Positions 1 to 10,300 of a DNA stretch of 64,000 bases are shown piece by piece (the first letter of the stretch is position 1; each line of letters begins with the position of its first letter). The notes below the pieces were generated by a model. The model worked only from the letters and a program-made list of their open reading frames with translations, made no database searches and was not told where the DNA came from. This stretch comes from Protonemura montana (Eukaryota; Arthropoda; Insecta; Plecoptera; Nemouridae). The stretch lies in contig OX387608.1 of assembly GCA_947568835.1 (NCBI GenBank), positions 14,360,001 to 14,424,000 on the forward strand, given 5' to 3'. The position numbers and the translations under genes were made by a program.

Positions 1-848
1 TGACACCTCAATGTTACAATGGCTAGCGCGAAGAAAATGACTCGTGCACAATTTTCGAGACCAAGGTAATTTTTCACGCGGTTCCAAGCGTTTTTACTCT
101 TAATTCATTCTGGCAAGCAAATTTTCAGTGACTTTCACAATTAATTTTGAATACGCAATTTTTCTGCTTCGTCAATTTTGTCTCTTGAACATCAAGCGGG
201 CCTGTCAACCTACCTGAGCTCTATCGGCATGATGGGAAGTGGCTCGGAGGAGAAAATAAATTGTTTTTCAACAATCGTAAAATCGATTCAATTTTTCAAA
301 AAATATCATTTCAAAAAAATATATATGGTGTTTTTCTATTATTCTGCCTTTCACTTTTTCATCAGGTGGCGCTGTACCTACTCTTCACCCAAGACAAGCC
401 GCCCCTGGCAGTTAAACACTTGCCAATGCAGCAAACTAGACGAAAATAAAGTACAACTAGACTAATTAAATCACGGACTTCTTACGGGGTCTTAACCTAG
501 CACGAATCCCAAGATTATTCAATAAAAATAAGAAGCCCAACCTTCCGATTGAAATTGTACCTAAACATAGTATAATTGAGTGTATTGTAAAGTATGATAT
601 GGAAGTAATACATTTGATAAGTATGATAAGTATGATAGTTACATATGTGATTACATATGTGATAGTAAGGTGGTATTATAAGGGTCGGTTATGCTAAATT
701 CTTCAACCTTAACTAAGTTTATACCTCTCAGAAACATTTGAATTTCTTTGGATGTGATTGGAAGTCGCAAAGTCAATTTTTTTAACTAAAATTTTAACCA
801 GGAGTTAACTTTTTTTTTAAAACTAGTCACAAATTTGGGCAATCAAAA
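1..848 (-). other. First intron of the acyl-CoA reductase
   Basis: AT-rich sequence after the GTGAGT donor. I see no second coding exon of the reductase and no copy of the window's repeat families. Short frames at 178-465 and 261-449 look random. Confidence 0.5.
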
Positions 849-854
849 ACTCAC

Positions 855-1169
855 CGCCGAATGACAAAACTCGTCGACCCTCATCGCCACAGTTTTCCCA
901 CTCTTCGGCCGCATCAGCATGTAGATGCTGTTCAGGTTCGAACAGGATCGCAGCAGCTTCTCGACGAGCACCTTGCCCATAAACCCCGAAGCGCCAGTCA
1001 CGAAGATGTTGGTACCCGCATAGAACTCCTGGATCGGAGATCCAAGGCGTCGCGAGCCGTCATCGTTAAACAGCGCCTCGGCGACGTCGTTGTTGTTTTT
1101 CACGAGGTCGTCATGGACGGCGACGTCTTCCAGGTCGACGCTGTCGACCGTCGACTTCTTGAACCACAT
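855..1169 (-). CDS. Fatty acyl-CoA reductase, first coding exon (partial gene)
   Basis: First 105 codons of an NADPH-dependent fatty acyl-CoA reductase, which turns long-chain acyl-CoA into fatty alcohol for cuticular wax or pheromone. Residues 49-65 read FYAGTNIFVTGASGFMG, the Rossmann dinucleotide loop with which these enzymes start, followed by the typical VLVEKLLRSC helix and a YMLMRPKSGK strand. About 48 acidic, unconserved residues precede it, as in many insect members. The ATG is the first in frame. The exon ends in phase 0 at a GCG|GTGAGT donor (positions 854-849). Family members have about 500 residues, so roughly four fifths of the gene lies beyond the left edge. It is divergent from the elongase at 7.4 kb. 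Family call is secure from the motif; the paralog cannot be named. Confidence 0.85.
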
Positions 1170-2530
1170 TCTGGCGATTCAACTAGCGCGGTTCAAACAT
1201 TGAAAACGTCCGTTGACGGTTCAAACTGTTATGGAGCACTTTTTCTGTAACGGTTTTCTTCGCGTTTCTACGTGCGATTTGAAATTTGGCGTATGTTGAC
1301 GACGACCGTTAGCGCGTCGAACTTGTCTTGTCTGAATCGAAGTTACGTCTGTTTGTCGTACAGTCGTCTGGAAGTGTTCCAAAAAATATCGTAACGGCAC
1401 CTTTCACTTTTCGGGGGGGTTGCGTAGCTTACAACTCTCCAGCGAAACATGTTACACATTGTTGCCGTCTCTCTTGCTCATAAAGTCGACACTTCTAGAC
1501 GTTTTTCATGCGATGTGTGTGCGTGTGTTTGTGCGTGTCGTAATCTTTGTTACAATGTGGAGTCAAGCGCTGTTTTTTTGGGTGAAACCTTTACGACGCA
1601 GACAGGTCTGGTCATTCAGCTATCGGCTGGCTTGGATTGGATACCAAAGGTGACCGAAGATTTTGGGAAAGTGGAGCACCGCGGCCTTCACGGGTTCATC
1701 TCTTATATAAGGTTCGAGAGAAAAATAGTGTCATTTTTTTATGATTTTCTTACAACCTAAATTCAAATTGCATTTGCGCAAACCTGTCTGAGTAAATTGC
1801 ATTGCTTTTCTGTTTTTTTTTTGTTTGTTTGTTTGTTTGCAACTAATCGAATGTCACAGTGGGAGGTCAGACGAGGGCTTCTGCAAGAGAGGAAAGATCA
1901 ATCCTCGTTGCCTCCGGAGTTTTTCATATCCACCTTCCAGGTTTCACACTCTGCGACCCTAAATCCTTTACTCTGCTTTTGTAATTATCGTTGACTTAGA
2001 TTGGGTTTTGCTGTGCACGTCTATAAGAACTAAATTACAATCACATAGCCGGAAAATTTAGTAACACACAATGAACTAATCGATGGTTATAGATTTAATG
2101 GTATATCGATTGGTAGAAAGCTCAGAAATCAATTGTACTATGACATATTAAAAGATAAATTCGCTACTAATTACCAACATCATTTTGAAAATAACACCGT
2201 TTTTCTTAGATTTGTAAGTTTCTCAATGACAGGTTAAGTAATCAACAAGCCGCTAGTTTATTCGCTTTATTTGTTTGTTGGCAATCTGATAATCGTCATT
2301 AACAGAGGGTCTGTTAGTGGCACGTGCCACTAAAGAACTAGCACTAAAGTATAAATTAAGATATTTTACGAGTTTTCCCAAACTTCTCGGTGTACTAGAC
2401 TAATTTAAAATGATAAATATCTGCGAAGATTCTTATAACTATGACAGATTCCTGATAGATCACTCGTTGTTCGCCACAACGCCGCACCAGCATGAACCAC
2501 TATGACACTTGCTCTTTGACAATCGTAGCA
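1170..2530. other. Upstream region of the acyl-CoA reductase
   Basis: About 1.4 kb that should hold the 5' UTR and promoter of the reductase. It has a short TG-rich patch near 1510-1540. I see no coding exon and no dispersed repeat. Short frames at 861-1994 on the plus strand are uninterpretable or antisense to the reductase exon. Confidence 0.35.
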
Positions 2531-2961
2531 AACCGAACGGTTTGGTGTGTTGGTAACACCGGTTCTCGTGAGATCACCGAAGTTAAGCAACAGTGCGCTG
2601 AGTCAGGTATCGGATGGGTGACCATCATACACATGACCAGTTCTCTTCGGAAGAGAGGTTAGAGGGATGAAAGTTAGTACAACAACTTCATTCGCCTTGC
2701 TTATCAACCTCTCGACAGCATGAATTTGTGGAGGAATCCTGTTGTTCGCGTTGTACCGTCCTCCGGAAGGGACGTTAAGCCGGTGGTCCCCTTGGTGCTC
2801 TTCGACAGGAGTGGGCTACGTACCGGCACCGGGTTTCCCCTCCCTTTTAGGCTAGGTTACGTTCATCATCATCCTCATCATCATCCACTCATTCAACGAC
2901 GCCATTCGACCAGTGCCGCATGGCCATATGTCAAAACAGTGCGTCGTTAAACACCACATAA
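2531..2961 (+). mobile_element. 5S-rRNA-derived SINE, near full length
   Basis: The head contains GATCACCGAAGTTAAGCAAC and, further on, GGATGGGTGACC, the hallmark segments of eukaryotic 5S rRNA including the internal promoter region. It is followed by a family-specific body: a GACCAGTTCT segment, a CCTCTCGACAGCATG segment, a small hairpin around TCCGGAAGGGACGTTAAG, a CATCATCATCC run, and an end reading GTGCGTCGTTAAACACCAC. The same order of blocks recurs in at least 12 other places here. Several short reading frames inside it are chance. Confidence 0.85.
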
Positions 2962-3599
2962 AAAACAATCGTACCAAGACATAGCGTGACAGCTCTGCCA
3001 AGACCCTGCCACGCCTGGGGCACTCGATGCTGATTTGGTAACAATTTCACTCTTGCGGGCCACACGGGTAAACGGCCATGCTACACAGCAAGGAGGTCAA
3101 CGCGTCTCATCTTTGCTCTGGTCCAGTCTAGGATGAGACGGAGCGAAATACATCCGATGCACCTGTAATTACACTTCAATTATCTATAATTATAAAGTAA
3201 TTAAAGTCCCCAATTGTAGCTTCTTTACTTTTGATTCTTATGTCCATGTCTTTATTCCATATGTTGTAATGTTCTTTAGGTTTTTTGTTACGAAATCTTA
3301 TTATCAAATGTATATGTATGGTTGCAAGAAAAGTGTCAGTTATTTCTGGGAAGGTTTGGGACCTCGCTACTCATAGACACGTCCTTCGGAAGGGTCGATA
3401 TGGCGTGCTGCTTACTGCTTCGTCATTGTAAATACTTACCTAAAATGATATACTTCCATCTTCCTACTTTTTTTGATAACATTAAAAGACCAGCAGTATC
3501 ACTGTCCGTGGTAAAATCCTATTTCTAGAATTTTCAACTGTTCAAAAACGGCATAAGAAACTTAAATAAATATATATTTATTTTTAAATCCATCACGAT
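2962..3599. other. Intergenic, nothing recognised
   Basis: AT-rich. A short frame at 3322-3528 has no recognisable features. Confidence 0.3.
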
Positions 3600-3935
3600 T
3601 ATGTCATATGTCAATATCACGTTGATGACCATCACAGCACTAGTGTCCATCTGTCTCCGCAAAAAATGGCCGCCAAATAACAAGTTTACCGACAAAAAAT
3701 GGGACATGCTATTAAATGCAGTCATTAAGAATATTCATTCCGTTATTTCTCGCAGATTACTCGCATTTGCGACTAGTTTACACCCAATTATCTTTATTAA
3801 TGCTTACCTCAATTATATATATAAACATGTATTGATAAATTGAGTTGTAATTATTCAATTGCAGAGGTTTTTTAAAAAACGGCCGCAAGCGCCATCGTGT
3901 GGCACGTACCATTACAAGCAACTCCATGCTAGAAG
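3600..3935 (+). repeat. Dispersed repeat R1, copy 1
   Basis: Contains AAAAAATGGCCGCCAAAT, then a CAGATTACTCGCATTTGCGA block, then AATTATTCAATTGCAGAGG and CAAGCGCCATCGTGTGG. The same blocks in the same order recur at 36.06-36.35 kb and partly at 45.52-45.72 kb and 10.77-10.87 kb. No coding capacity is seen. Probably a non-autonomous mobile element; its ends are not defined. Confidence 0.5.
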
Positions 3936-4235
3936 CAAGGAGCATGAGATCTAACAACTTAACTTTCAGTCCATCCATCTTCGACGCGTCAAAGAACAGG
4001 TTTCGCTTTATCGGTTTCTCACTAAGAATCCTTGACTAACTCACGTTATCACTGCTCTAGTTTCCTTCTTGGAGTTCAAACTGCAAAGAAATTGCCCAAC
4101 AGATTTCGCGGAAAGCCCAGCGTGACAAGAGGTACTCTGTATTTATGTAGTTGTGTTAAACGTTACACTGTGTTGACAACGGGCCGAGCAGCATTTGTAT
4201 AATTACTTCAGTCAATGATTTAGTTGGGACGAGGA

Positions 4236-4345
4236 TAATGATGAGCCTAGCATAGCGTATGAGGGAGGAGTGGAAACCCGGTGCCGGCACGTAGTCTACT
4301 GACGACCAAGGCGACCACCGGCTTAAATTCCCTTCCAGAAAGACG
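4236..4345 (-). mobile_element. 5S-derived SINE, 3' fragment
   Basis: Reverse-strand match to the SINE body: GGTGCCGGCACGTAGTCTAC and the CGACCACCGGCTTAA segment. The 5S head is missing. Confidence 0.6.
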
Positions 4346-4394
4346 GTACTTTCGAGGATCCAAGAACAGGACTTCTCCCAAAAAGGCGTTAATA

Positions 4395-4869
4395 ACGCCT
4401 TAAAGAGGCTCTTTTTTTAACGGGTGTAACTATAAGACAAAACAATATTTTTCATCTTGAAAATAATCAATCTGCTGCCATTTATATGATGAATCGCATA
4501 GTTTTTGTTTCGTCGCGATCGGAAAAGTGGTTTGGCCGATTAGTTGTATCCAGTAAGCCTTGACATATCTCCTACTCCAATAGACCTGAGTGAGCTCCCA
4601 CTCCAATAGACCTGAGTAAGCACCCACTCCAATAGACCTGAGTAAGCATCCACTCCAATAGACCTGAGTAAGCTCCCACTCCAATAGACCTGAGAAAGCA
4701 CCCACTCCAATAGACCTGAGTAGGCTGCCACTCCAATATACCTGAGTAAGCTCCCACTCCAAAAGACCTGAGTAAGCTCCCACTCCAATAGACCTGAGAA
4801 AGCACCTACTCCAAAAGACCTGAGTAAGCTCCCATTCCAATAGATCTGAGTAGGCTCCCACTCCAGCAT
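4395..4869 (-). repeat. 26-bp minisatellite element, copy A
   Basis: About eleven head-to-tail copies of a 26-bp unit containing ACTCCAATAGACCTGAGTAA run from 4570 to 4865. To the left is the family's conserved flank, with TGTATCCAGTAAGCC, GATCGGAAAAGTGG and GTTTTTGTTTCGTCGCGA. Because 26 is not a multiple of three and the unit lacks stops, it stays open in all three minus frames; the translated frames of 77-289 residues are by-products. The array runs directly into the 9-bp satellite. Confidence 0.85.
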
Positions 4870-5420
4870 GCCCAGCATGTCCAGCATGCCCAGCATGTCC
4901 AGCATGTCCAGCATGTCCAGCATGTCTAGCATTTCCACCATGTCCAGCATGTCCAGCATGTCTAGCATGTCCAGCATGTCCAGCATGTCCAGCATGTCCA
5001 GCATGTCCAGCATGTCCAGCATGTCCAGCATGTCCAGCATGTCCAGCATGTCCATCATGTCCAGCATGTCTAGCATGTCTAGCATGTCCAGCATGTCCAG
5101 CATGTCCAGCATGTCCAGCATGTCCAGCATGTCCAGCATGTCCAGCATGTCTAGCATGTCCAGCATGTGTAGCATGTCCAGAATGTCCATCATGTCAAGC
5201 ATGTCCAGCATGTCCAGCACGTCCAGCATGTCTAGCATGCCCAGCATGTCCAGCATGTCCAGCATGTCTAGCATGTCCAGCATGTCCAGCATGTCCAGCA
5301 TGTCCAGCATGTCCAGCATGTCCAGCATGTCCAGCACGTCCAGCATGTCTAGCATGTCCAGCATGTCCAGCATGTCCAGCATGTCCAGCATGTCCAGCAT
5401 GTCCAGCATGTCCAGCAGTC
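4866..5420. repeat. 9-bp satellite array, unit ATGTCCAGC
   Basis: About 61 tandem copies with scattered substitutions (TCTAGC, CACGTC, CATCATG). The unit is open in most frames and gives fake proteins: repeated Met-Ser-Ser on plus, Met-Leu-Asp or His-Ala-Gly on minus. There is no promoter or flanking exon evidence, so I treat it as non-coding. Confidence 0.9.
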
Positions 5421-5528
5421 CCAGGAATTAACACAATGTGTATTTAAGACATCAGCTGAGCGCACGGCACCTACATCGATCAATAGAAAAGGAATTTGCT
5501 CAAAACCTGACACATTGAAAATTAAGAA

Positions 5529-5695
5529 AATCTATTTGAAATGGGTTTTTGAATGCCAAGTTAAGGGCTACTAAATTTCCCTTTAATTTACTAGAAATTT
5601 ACTAGCCCTTTACTTAGCATTCAAAACCCATTTCAAATAGTTTTTCTTAAAACTAGTGCTAAGGATAAATCAAGTAGACATGAGTCTAAAAACCA
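5529..5695. mobile_element. MITE-like inverted-repeat element, copy 1
   Basis: A palindrome: CTATTTGAAATGGGTTTT near 5531 is answered by AAAACCCATTTCAAATAG near 5625. The right arm continues outward through TTAAAACTAGTGCTAAGG to a terminus GTAGACATGAGTCTAAAAA. That whole arm, about 90 bp, matches the arm at 17142 in inverse orientation. The left arm here is truncated. No coding capacity. Confidence 0.7.
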
Positions 5696-6036
5696 ACATA
5701 GCAAATTATTTGCGGTGCTGTGGTTGCTGAACTTAACGAAGGATTTCAACCTTCCTTTTTTCTGCTGTGCTTTACGATAGTCAAATTATTTTCTACTGAG
5801 ATTTATATTTTTTTCAAACAATCCAAAGTAAAGAATCCCAGTTTTTTAAACTCTGGTTATTTTTGTTCGGTGTTGTGGTAACATAGAAATGTTTTTAGTA
5901 ATCTTTAAATTCATACCTCAAGCTGTCTGATAATTCCCGTCTGATAATTCGCCGATTTGAACAGATCACATATATTTCAAGAAATTATATTATAAGAATT
6001 TGTCTACCAATTGTATCAGCAATGAATTGATTGATT
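5696..6036. other. Intergenic, nothing recognised
   Basis: AT-rich, no gene or repeat recognised. Confidence 0.3.
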
Positions 6037-6200
6037 GTGCAAAATCTTATTTTAATTGCAAGCGCTTGCAATGTGCGGGGTATTTTATTATTAGGAACAC
6101 TCTAAAATCCTCTCAAAAATGATTTGTCCAAGTAGCTAAATTGGTTAGAGCAACACCCGCGACAGGTGGAGATCGGGGTTCGGGATCGGGTGTTACCTAC
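6037..6200 (+). mobile_element. tRNA-derived repeat, rearranged copy
   Basis: The right half (from about 6122) is a tRNA-like head with A-box-like TAGCTAAATTGGTTAGAGC and B-box-like GGGGTTCGGGATC. The left half (6037-6115) is the tail of the same family in reverse orientation, GCAAGCGCTTGCAATG and GGGGTATTTTATTATTA. Tail inverted in front of head suggests a fold-back structure or a nested insertion. Confidence 0.6.
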
Positions 6201-6310
6201 TAATTAATAAAATGATTGATTAAGTTATGCGACGCAGTGATTTGACATCGGGCCCTGCGGCACAGGTTGAACGGCATTTATAATTGAGTGGGTGATGTGA
6301 GAGTTTTGAT

Positions 6311-7035
6311 GAAACCTAACCAAGACTACAACGATTTGTAGGTAACCCGTTGCTGACACGTAGCCTACTCCTGTCGAATAGCACCAAAGGACCCATCGGC
6401 TTTACGTTCCTTTCAGGATTACTCCACAAATCCATGCTGTCGAGAGGTTGATAAGCAAGGCGAGTGAAGTTGCTGCACCAACTTTCATCCCTCCAACCTA
6501 TCTCCCGAACAGAACTGGTCATGTGTATGATGGTCACCCTTCCATTACCTGACCCAGCGCAGTGTTTATTAACTTTCATCCCTCCAACCTCTCTCCCAAA
6601 CAGAACTGGTCATGTGTATGATGGTCACCCATCCAATACCTGACCCAGCGCAGTGTTGCTTAACTTTCATCCCTCCAACCTATCTCCCGAACAGAACTGG
6701 TCATGTGTATGATGGTCACCCATCCGATACCTGACCCAGCGCAGTGTTTATTAACTTTCATCCCTCCAACCTCTCTCCCAAACAGAACTGGTCATGTGTA
6801 TGATGGTCACCCATCCAATACCTGACTCAGCGCAGTGTTGCTTAACTTTCATCCCTCCAACCTATCTCCCGAACAGAACTGGTCATGTGTATGATGGTCA
6901 CCCATCCAATACCTGACCCAGCGCAGTGTTGCTTAACTTTCATCCCTCCAACCTCTCTCCCGAACAGAACTGGTCATGTGTATGATGGCCACCATCAAAT
7001 ACCTGACCCGGCTTAGTGTTGCTTAACTCCGATGA
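6311..7035 (-). mobile_element. 5S-derived SINE with 91-bp tandem expansion (minus)
   Basis: The 3' body of the SINE at 6311-6480 is followed by six head-to-tail copies of a 91-bp segment starting near 6481, 6572, 6663, 6754, 6845 and 6936. Each copy holds the 3' part of the 5S-like head plus the first part of the body (GACCAGTTCT read on minus). Copies differ by a few substitutions. The upstream part of the 5S head is absent beyond 7035. Confidence 0.85.
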
Positions 7036-7332
7036 ACTTATTATTAACTAAAAATCACGTATTTTTTTCAGAAAAATCGTTACCCTTGCGATTTTTTGTG
7101 GCTAAAATTTCCTAAATGTCTCGATACTTTAATAAAATGTATGAAAACTATAGTTTCTTTGAAGGGTTTTGGTGGGTGTCGCCCGTTATGGGTTCAGTTG
7201 CAAGGTATCTGCTGACCTTCCGCTCTGATGCTGTCATAAGTTTGATCGAAAATCGCCTACGACAGGTAATGTCACCACTGCGACACGTGCAGCGTAAAGG
7301 CGACACAGCCGGAAGCCAGACATGTAGGTCAG

Positions 7333-7339
7333 TATAAAT
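7333..7339 (+). promoter_or_regulatory. Possible TATA box of the elongase gene
   Basis: TATAAAT lies 47 bp before the elongase ATG, which would leave a 5' UTR of only about 20-25 nt. It is the best-placed TATA-like motif, but an upstream non-coding exon is equally possible. Confidence 0.25.
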
Positions 7340-7385
7340 GAGAGTGACTTTGCATGGCGGAAACAAAGTTTGACCAGAACTAGAG

Positions 7386-10300
7386 ATGGAGTCGACGATG
7401 AATCAGGTGCCGGGATGGGTGAATGGATATTTGAAACTAGTGGAGAAAAATGCAGGTGAGTTTTATATTGAGAAGTGTATTTTGCGTGTATCGGGCATTG
7501 CAACCTTTAAAATTAGTTCAATTTCAATTTTAGGGGTGATAATATGTGATTATTACTTTTAAAGAATTTTTGAGTGGGTCGTTGTTCCCATTATAGCAAA
7601 ATCTTTTTTGGTGATTTTGGCTATGGATTCTTTCCTTACTTTGGTAGTGATTCTTTCCTTACCTACACAAATGTGTTAATTTTATTTGACATTCTACTTC
7701 CGGTGCAAAATCTTCAAAAGCAAAACAACATAGTTCAATTAATTTATCACTTTATAACCTAATGTGCTGTATATTTGAACTAAAATCTTCACCCTTTGCT
7801 TTTCGGATGAGCGTAACATGCTAAGCGACAGCTCAATTGCACTTTCCGGAAAAAAAAATACGGATTATTATTATTATCATTTTTTCATGTGTGTTTGTTC
7901 GCTATATACCGTCCGAACGTTGGACCGATTTTGATTTAATTTGCAGGTCATCTTCAAAATCTCTAGATTATAGATTGTATACGTTTTTTTTTCAATAGGC
8001 ATAATGATTTTTCTGAAAATAATGATTTACAAAAATGTCCCATTTAAAAATTCCAATACTGGCCAAACGGCTCTACCTATTTAAATTAAAATTTGCAGGA
8101 CACCCTAAAAATCTTTGAACTTAGATCTGCTATAAATGTTTAACTCATCATCGGCTTGATGTTTGTTTTAAATCAAGACCCAGGAGCCCCTGCGACCTTC
8201 GGGCGCCAACCCGACCAACCTCCAAGTTACACAAATCGAAAACCATTTTCATTTTGGGCTCTCCATAACCCCAAAAGACAGGATATTTTCAGCATTCTAA
8301 TATTCTGACAAATTGTGTGTAATTTTGTTTCCCCTCAGATCCTCGCACTGCCGACTGGTTCCTGCTCCAAGGATTTGGTCCCATGGCGATGATCCTGGTG
8401 TCCTACCTGTACTTCTGCACCCAGCTTGGACCTCGATACATGAAAAACAGGAAACCGTTCGACCTCAAGTCAACGCTGCTCTACTACAACCTATTCCACA
8501 TCGTGGCCTGCTCATGGATGATCGTTGAGGTAGGGATCATCGACCAGGATATCAAATATAGTGGATTTGAGGTGATTAAGTGGACGGCCGCCCATATATT
8601 CAGGACTTACACCATTACTTTTTTGGAAGTCATCGTCCAACTCTATTTTCGAAGACAGTTCCAAAACGAATTGATTATTTCTGGCTGTTACTGGGTGCTA
8701 CGTTCGCGTGGTCACAGAATGTTGAAATTCAAATAAAATCTGGCACGTCATTTCTTTGACAGCAAAAGAACGAGTTTCCATCCTCCTTGGTGTAAACCTA
8801 CAGTAACTTAAGTTGAAAGGAAGCTAGAATGGGGACTTTGAGGAGATCCCTCATCCCACCCAGCGAAAGCTAGAATATGAGTGCCCGGATAGCTCAGTTA
8901 GTAGAGCATCTGATCCGCAAATTGGGAGGTCCCGGGTTTGTATCCCGGTTCGGTTGCACATATTTATAGTCTAGCTTCCTCTTCATTCATCGCTTGCTGG
9001 TTTAAGCTCCCTAGTGAAAACAAGATAAAAACTAAAAACCCTTGCAGTAAATTAAGTGATATTCTAATCTTTACTAGGATTAAGCTTGGATTACCTGCCT
9101 GATCCCCGATATATCAACGTTTTGTTGATAAAACCAATTCAGACTAAATCGCATTATCTAATCGAGGTGTGCCAATCAGAATTTCAAAGTAACTCTTAAT
9201 CGGATAACAAATTGTCTAACCGATATTTTATCCACTTCTCAGTTTTATTCTGTAATTGACACACTGAACTGAATTCGATCCGGATGACAAACTTTCAATT
9301 TTAATTTGTAGATTGGTATGTTTCGGAAAGCTCGAAATGGAACTAGTTTTACCCGAGCTATACTTATGTCATAGTCGAATCTTTAATGACATTTAATGGA
9401 AAGTCATCTTTGTGGGTGGAAGTTGATCAAAAAGTCACGTAACTCAACAAGAAATCGGTTTTAGAAAAGAGATATTAACTAAACATAGGACCGGAGGAGT
9501 AATTAAGAAAAGTTAACGATTTAAGAAATTGCCACCCGTTTCTAATGAAACGTGTTGATCATAAGTTACTAAACCGTCTTGGGAACGGAATGGAACGGAA
9601 CGGAAAGTGGAAAACATTTCTATTGTAAATGCTACTGAGCATAGCGTACAATAGCTGCTTACAATACTCATCTTTCTTTTTATTTCGCGGATATTTTAAG
9701 ATTGTTTAAACTTTCTTCAATATTTTCACTGTCTTGGTGAAATATACGAATTACCTTATCGTCCAAGACCCAAACAAACTAATAATTAGTATGATTGTTT
9801 TTAGACTCATGTCTACTTTATCTAACCTTCACACTAGTTTTTGAAAAATTTCTGAAATGTCACCACTAAAATCATTACTGAAATATAATTTCATGATTAT
9901 GTATCAATCCTTGTGGCAGTGCTTGATCTGGTATCTTCTCTCACATGCTTACCATAGTCCTAATACCCAGTATAAAATCAGTTTCTTTGAAAATGTGATC
10001 TCGCTCCTGTTTCAGGTTTTTCGCTCATCCTGGTGGAGGGACTTTAACTTCCGGTGTCAACCAGTTGACTACTCTGGAAGTGCCCATGCTCTGAAGGTAT
10101 TGTATAGTTTGAGAAATCAACACTTTTCCTTCTCATGATTATAATATCACTGAAGTTTAGCAGCCCTCCGCTGGGTCAGGTACCTATTGGCATGCGAAAG
10201 AGATTGGAGGAATGAGAGTTAGTCTAACTGATATCAAACTTTCGACAGCATGGATTGGTAGAGGTTTTCTGTGATTGACATACCGTTCTTCGAATTCCTC

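Noticed and set aside
2540-2640. Functional 5S rRNA gene
   Set aside because: Only the internal part matches 5S rRNA, the 3' end is replaced by the SINE body, and the same chimera recurs throughout the window.
4540-5409. 289-codon and 187-codon frames over the 9-bp and 26-bp arrays
   Set aside because: Pure products of stop-free tandem units; equally open in several frames and on both strands.
8883-8958. Functional tRNA gene
   Set aside because: Anticodon stem does not pair and the acceptor has a mismatch; a relic or SINE head is more likely.
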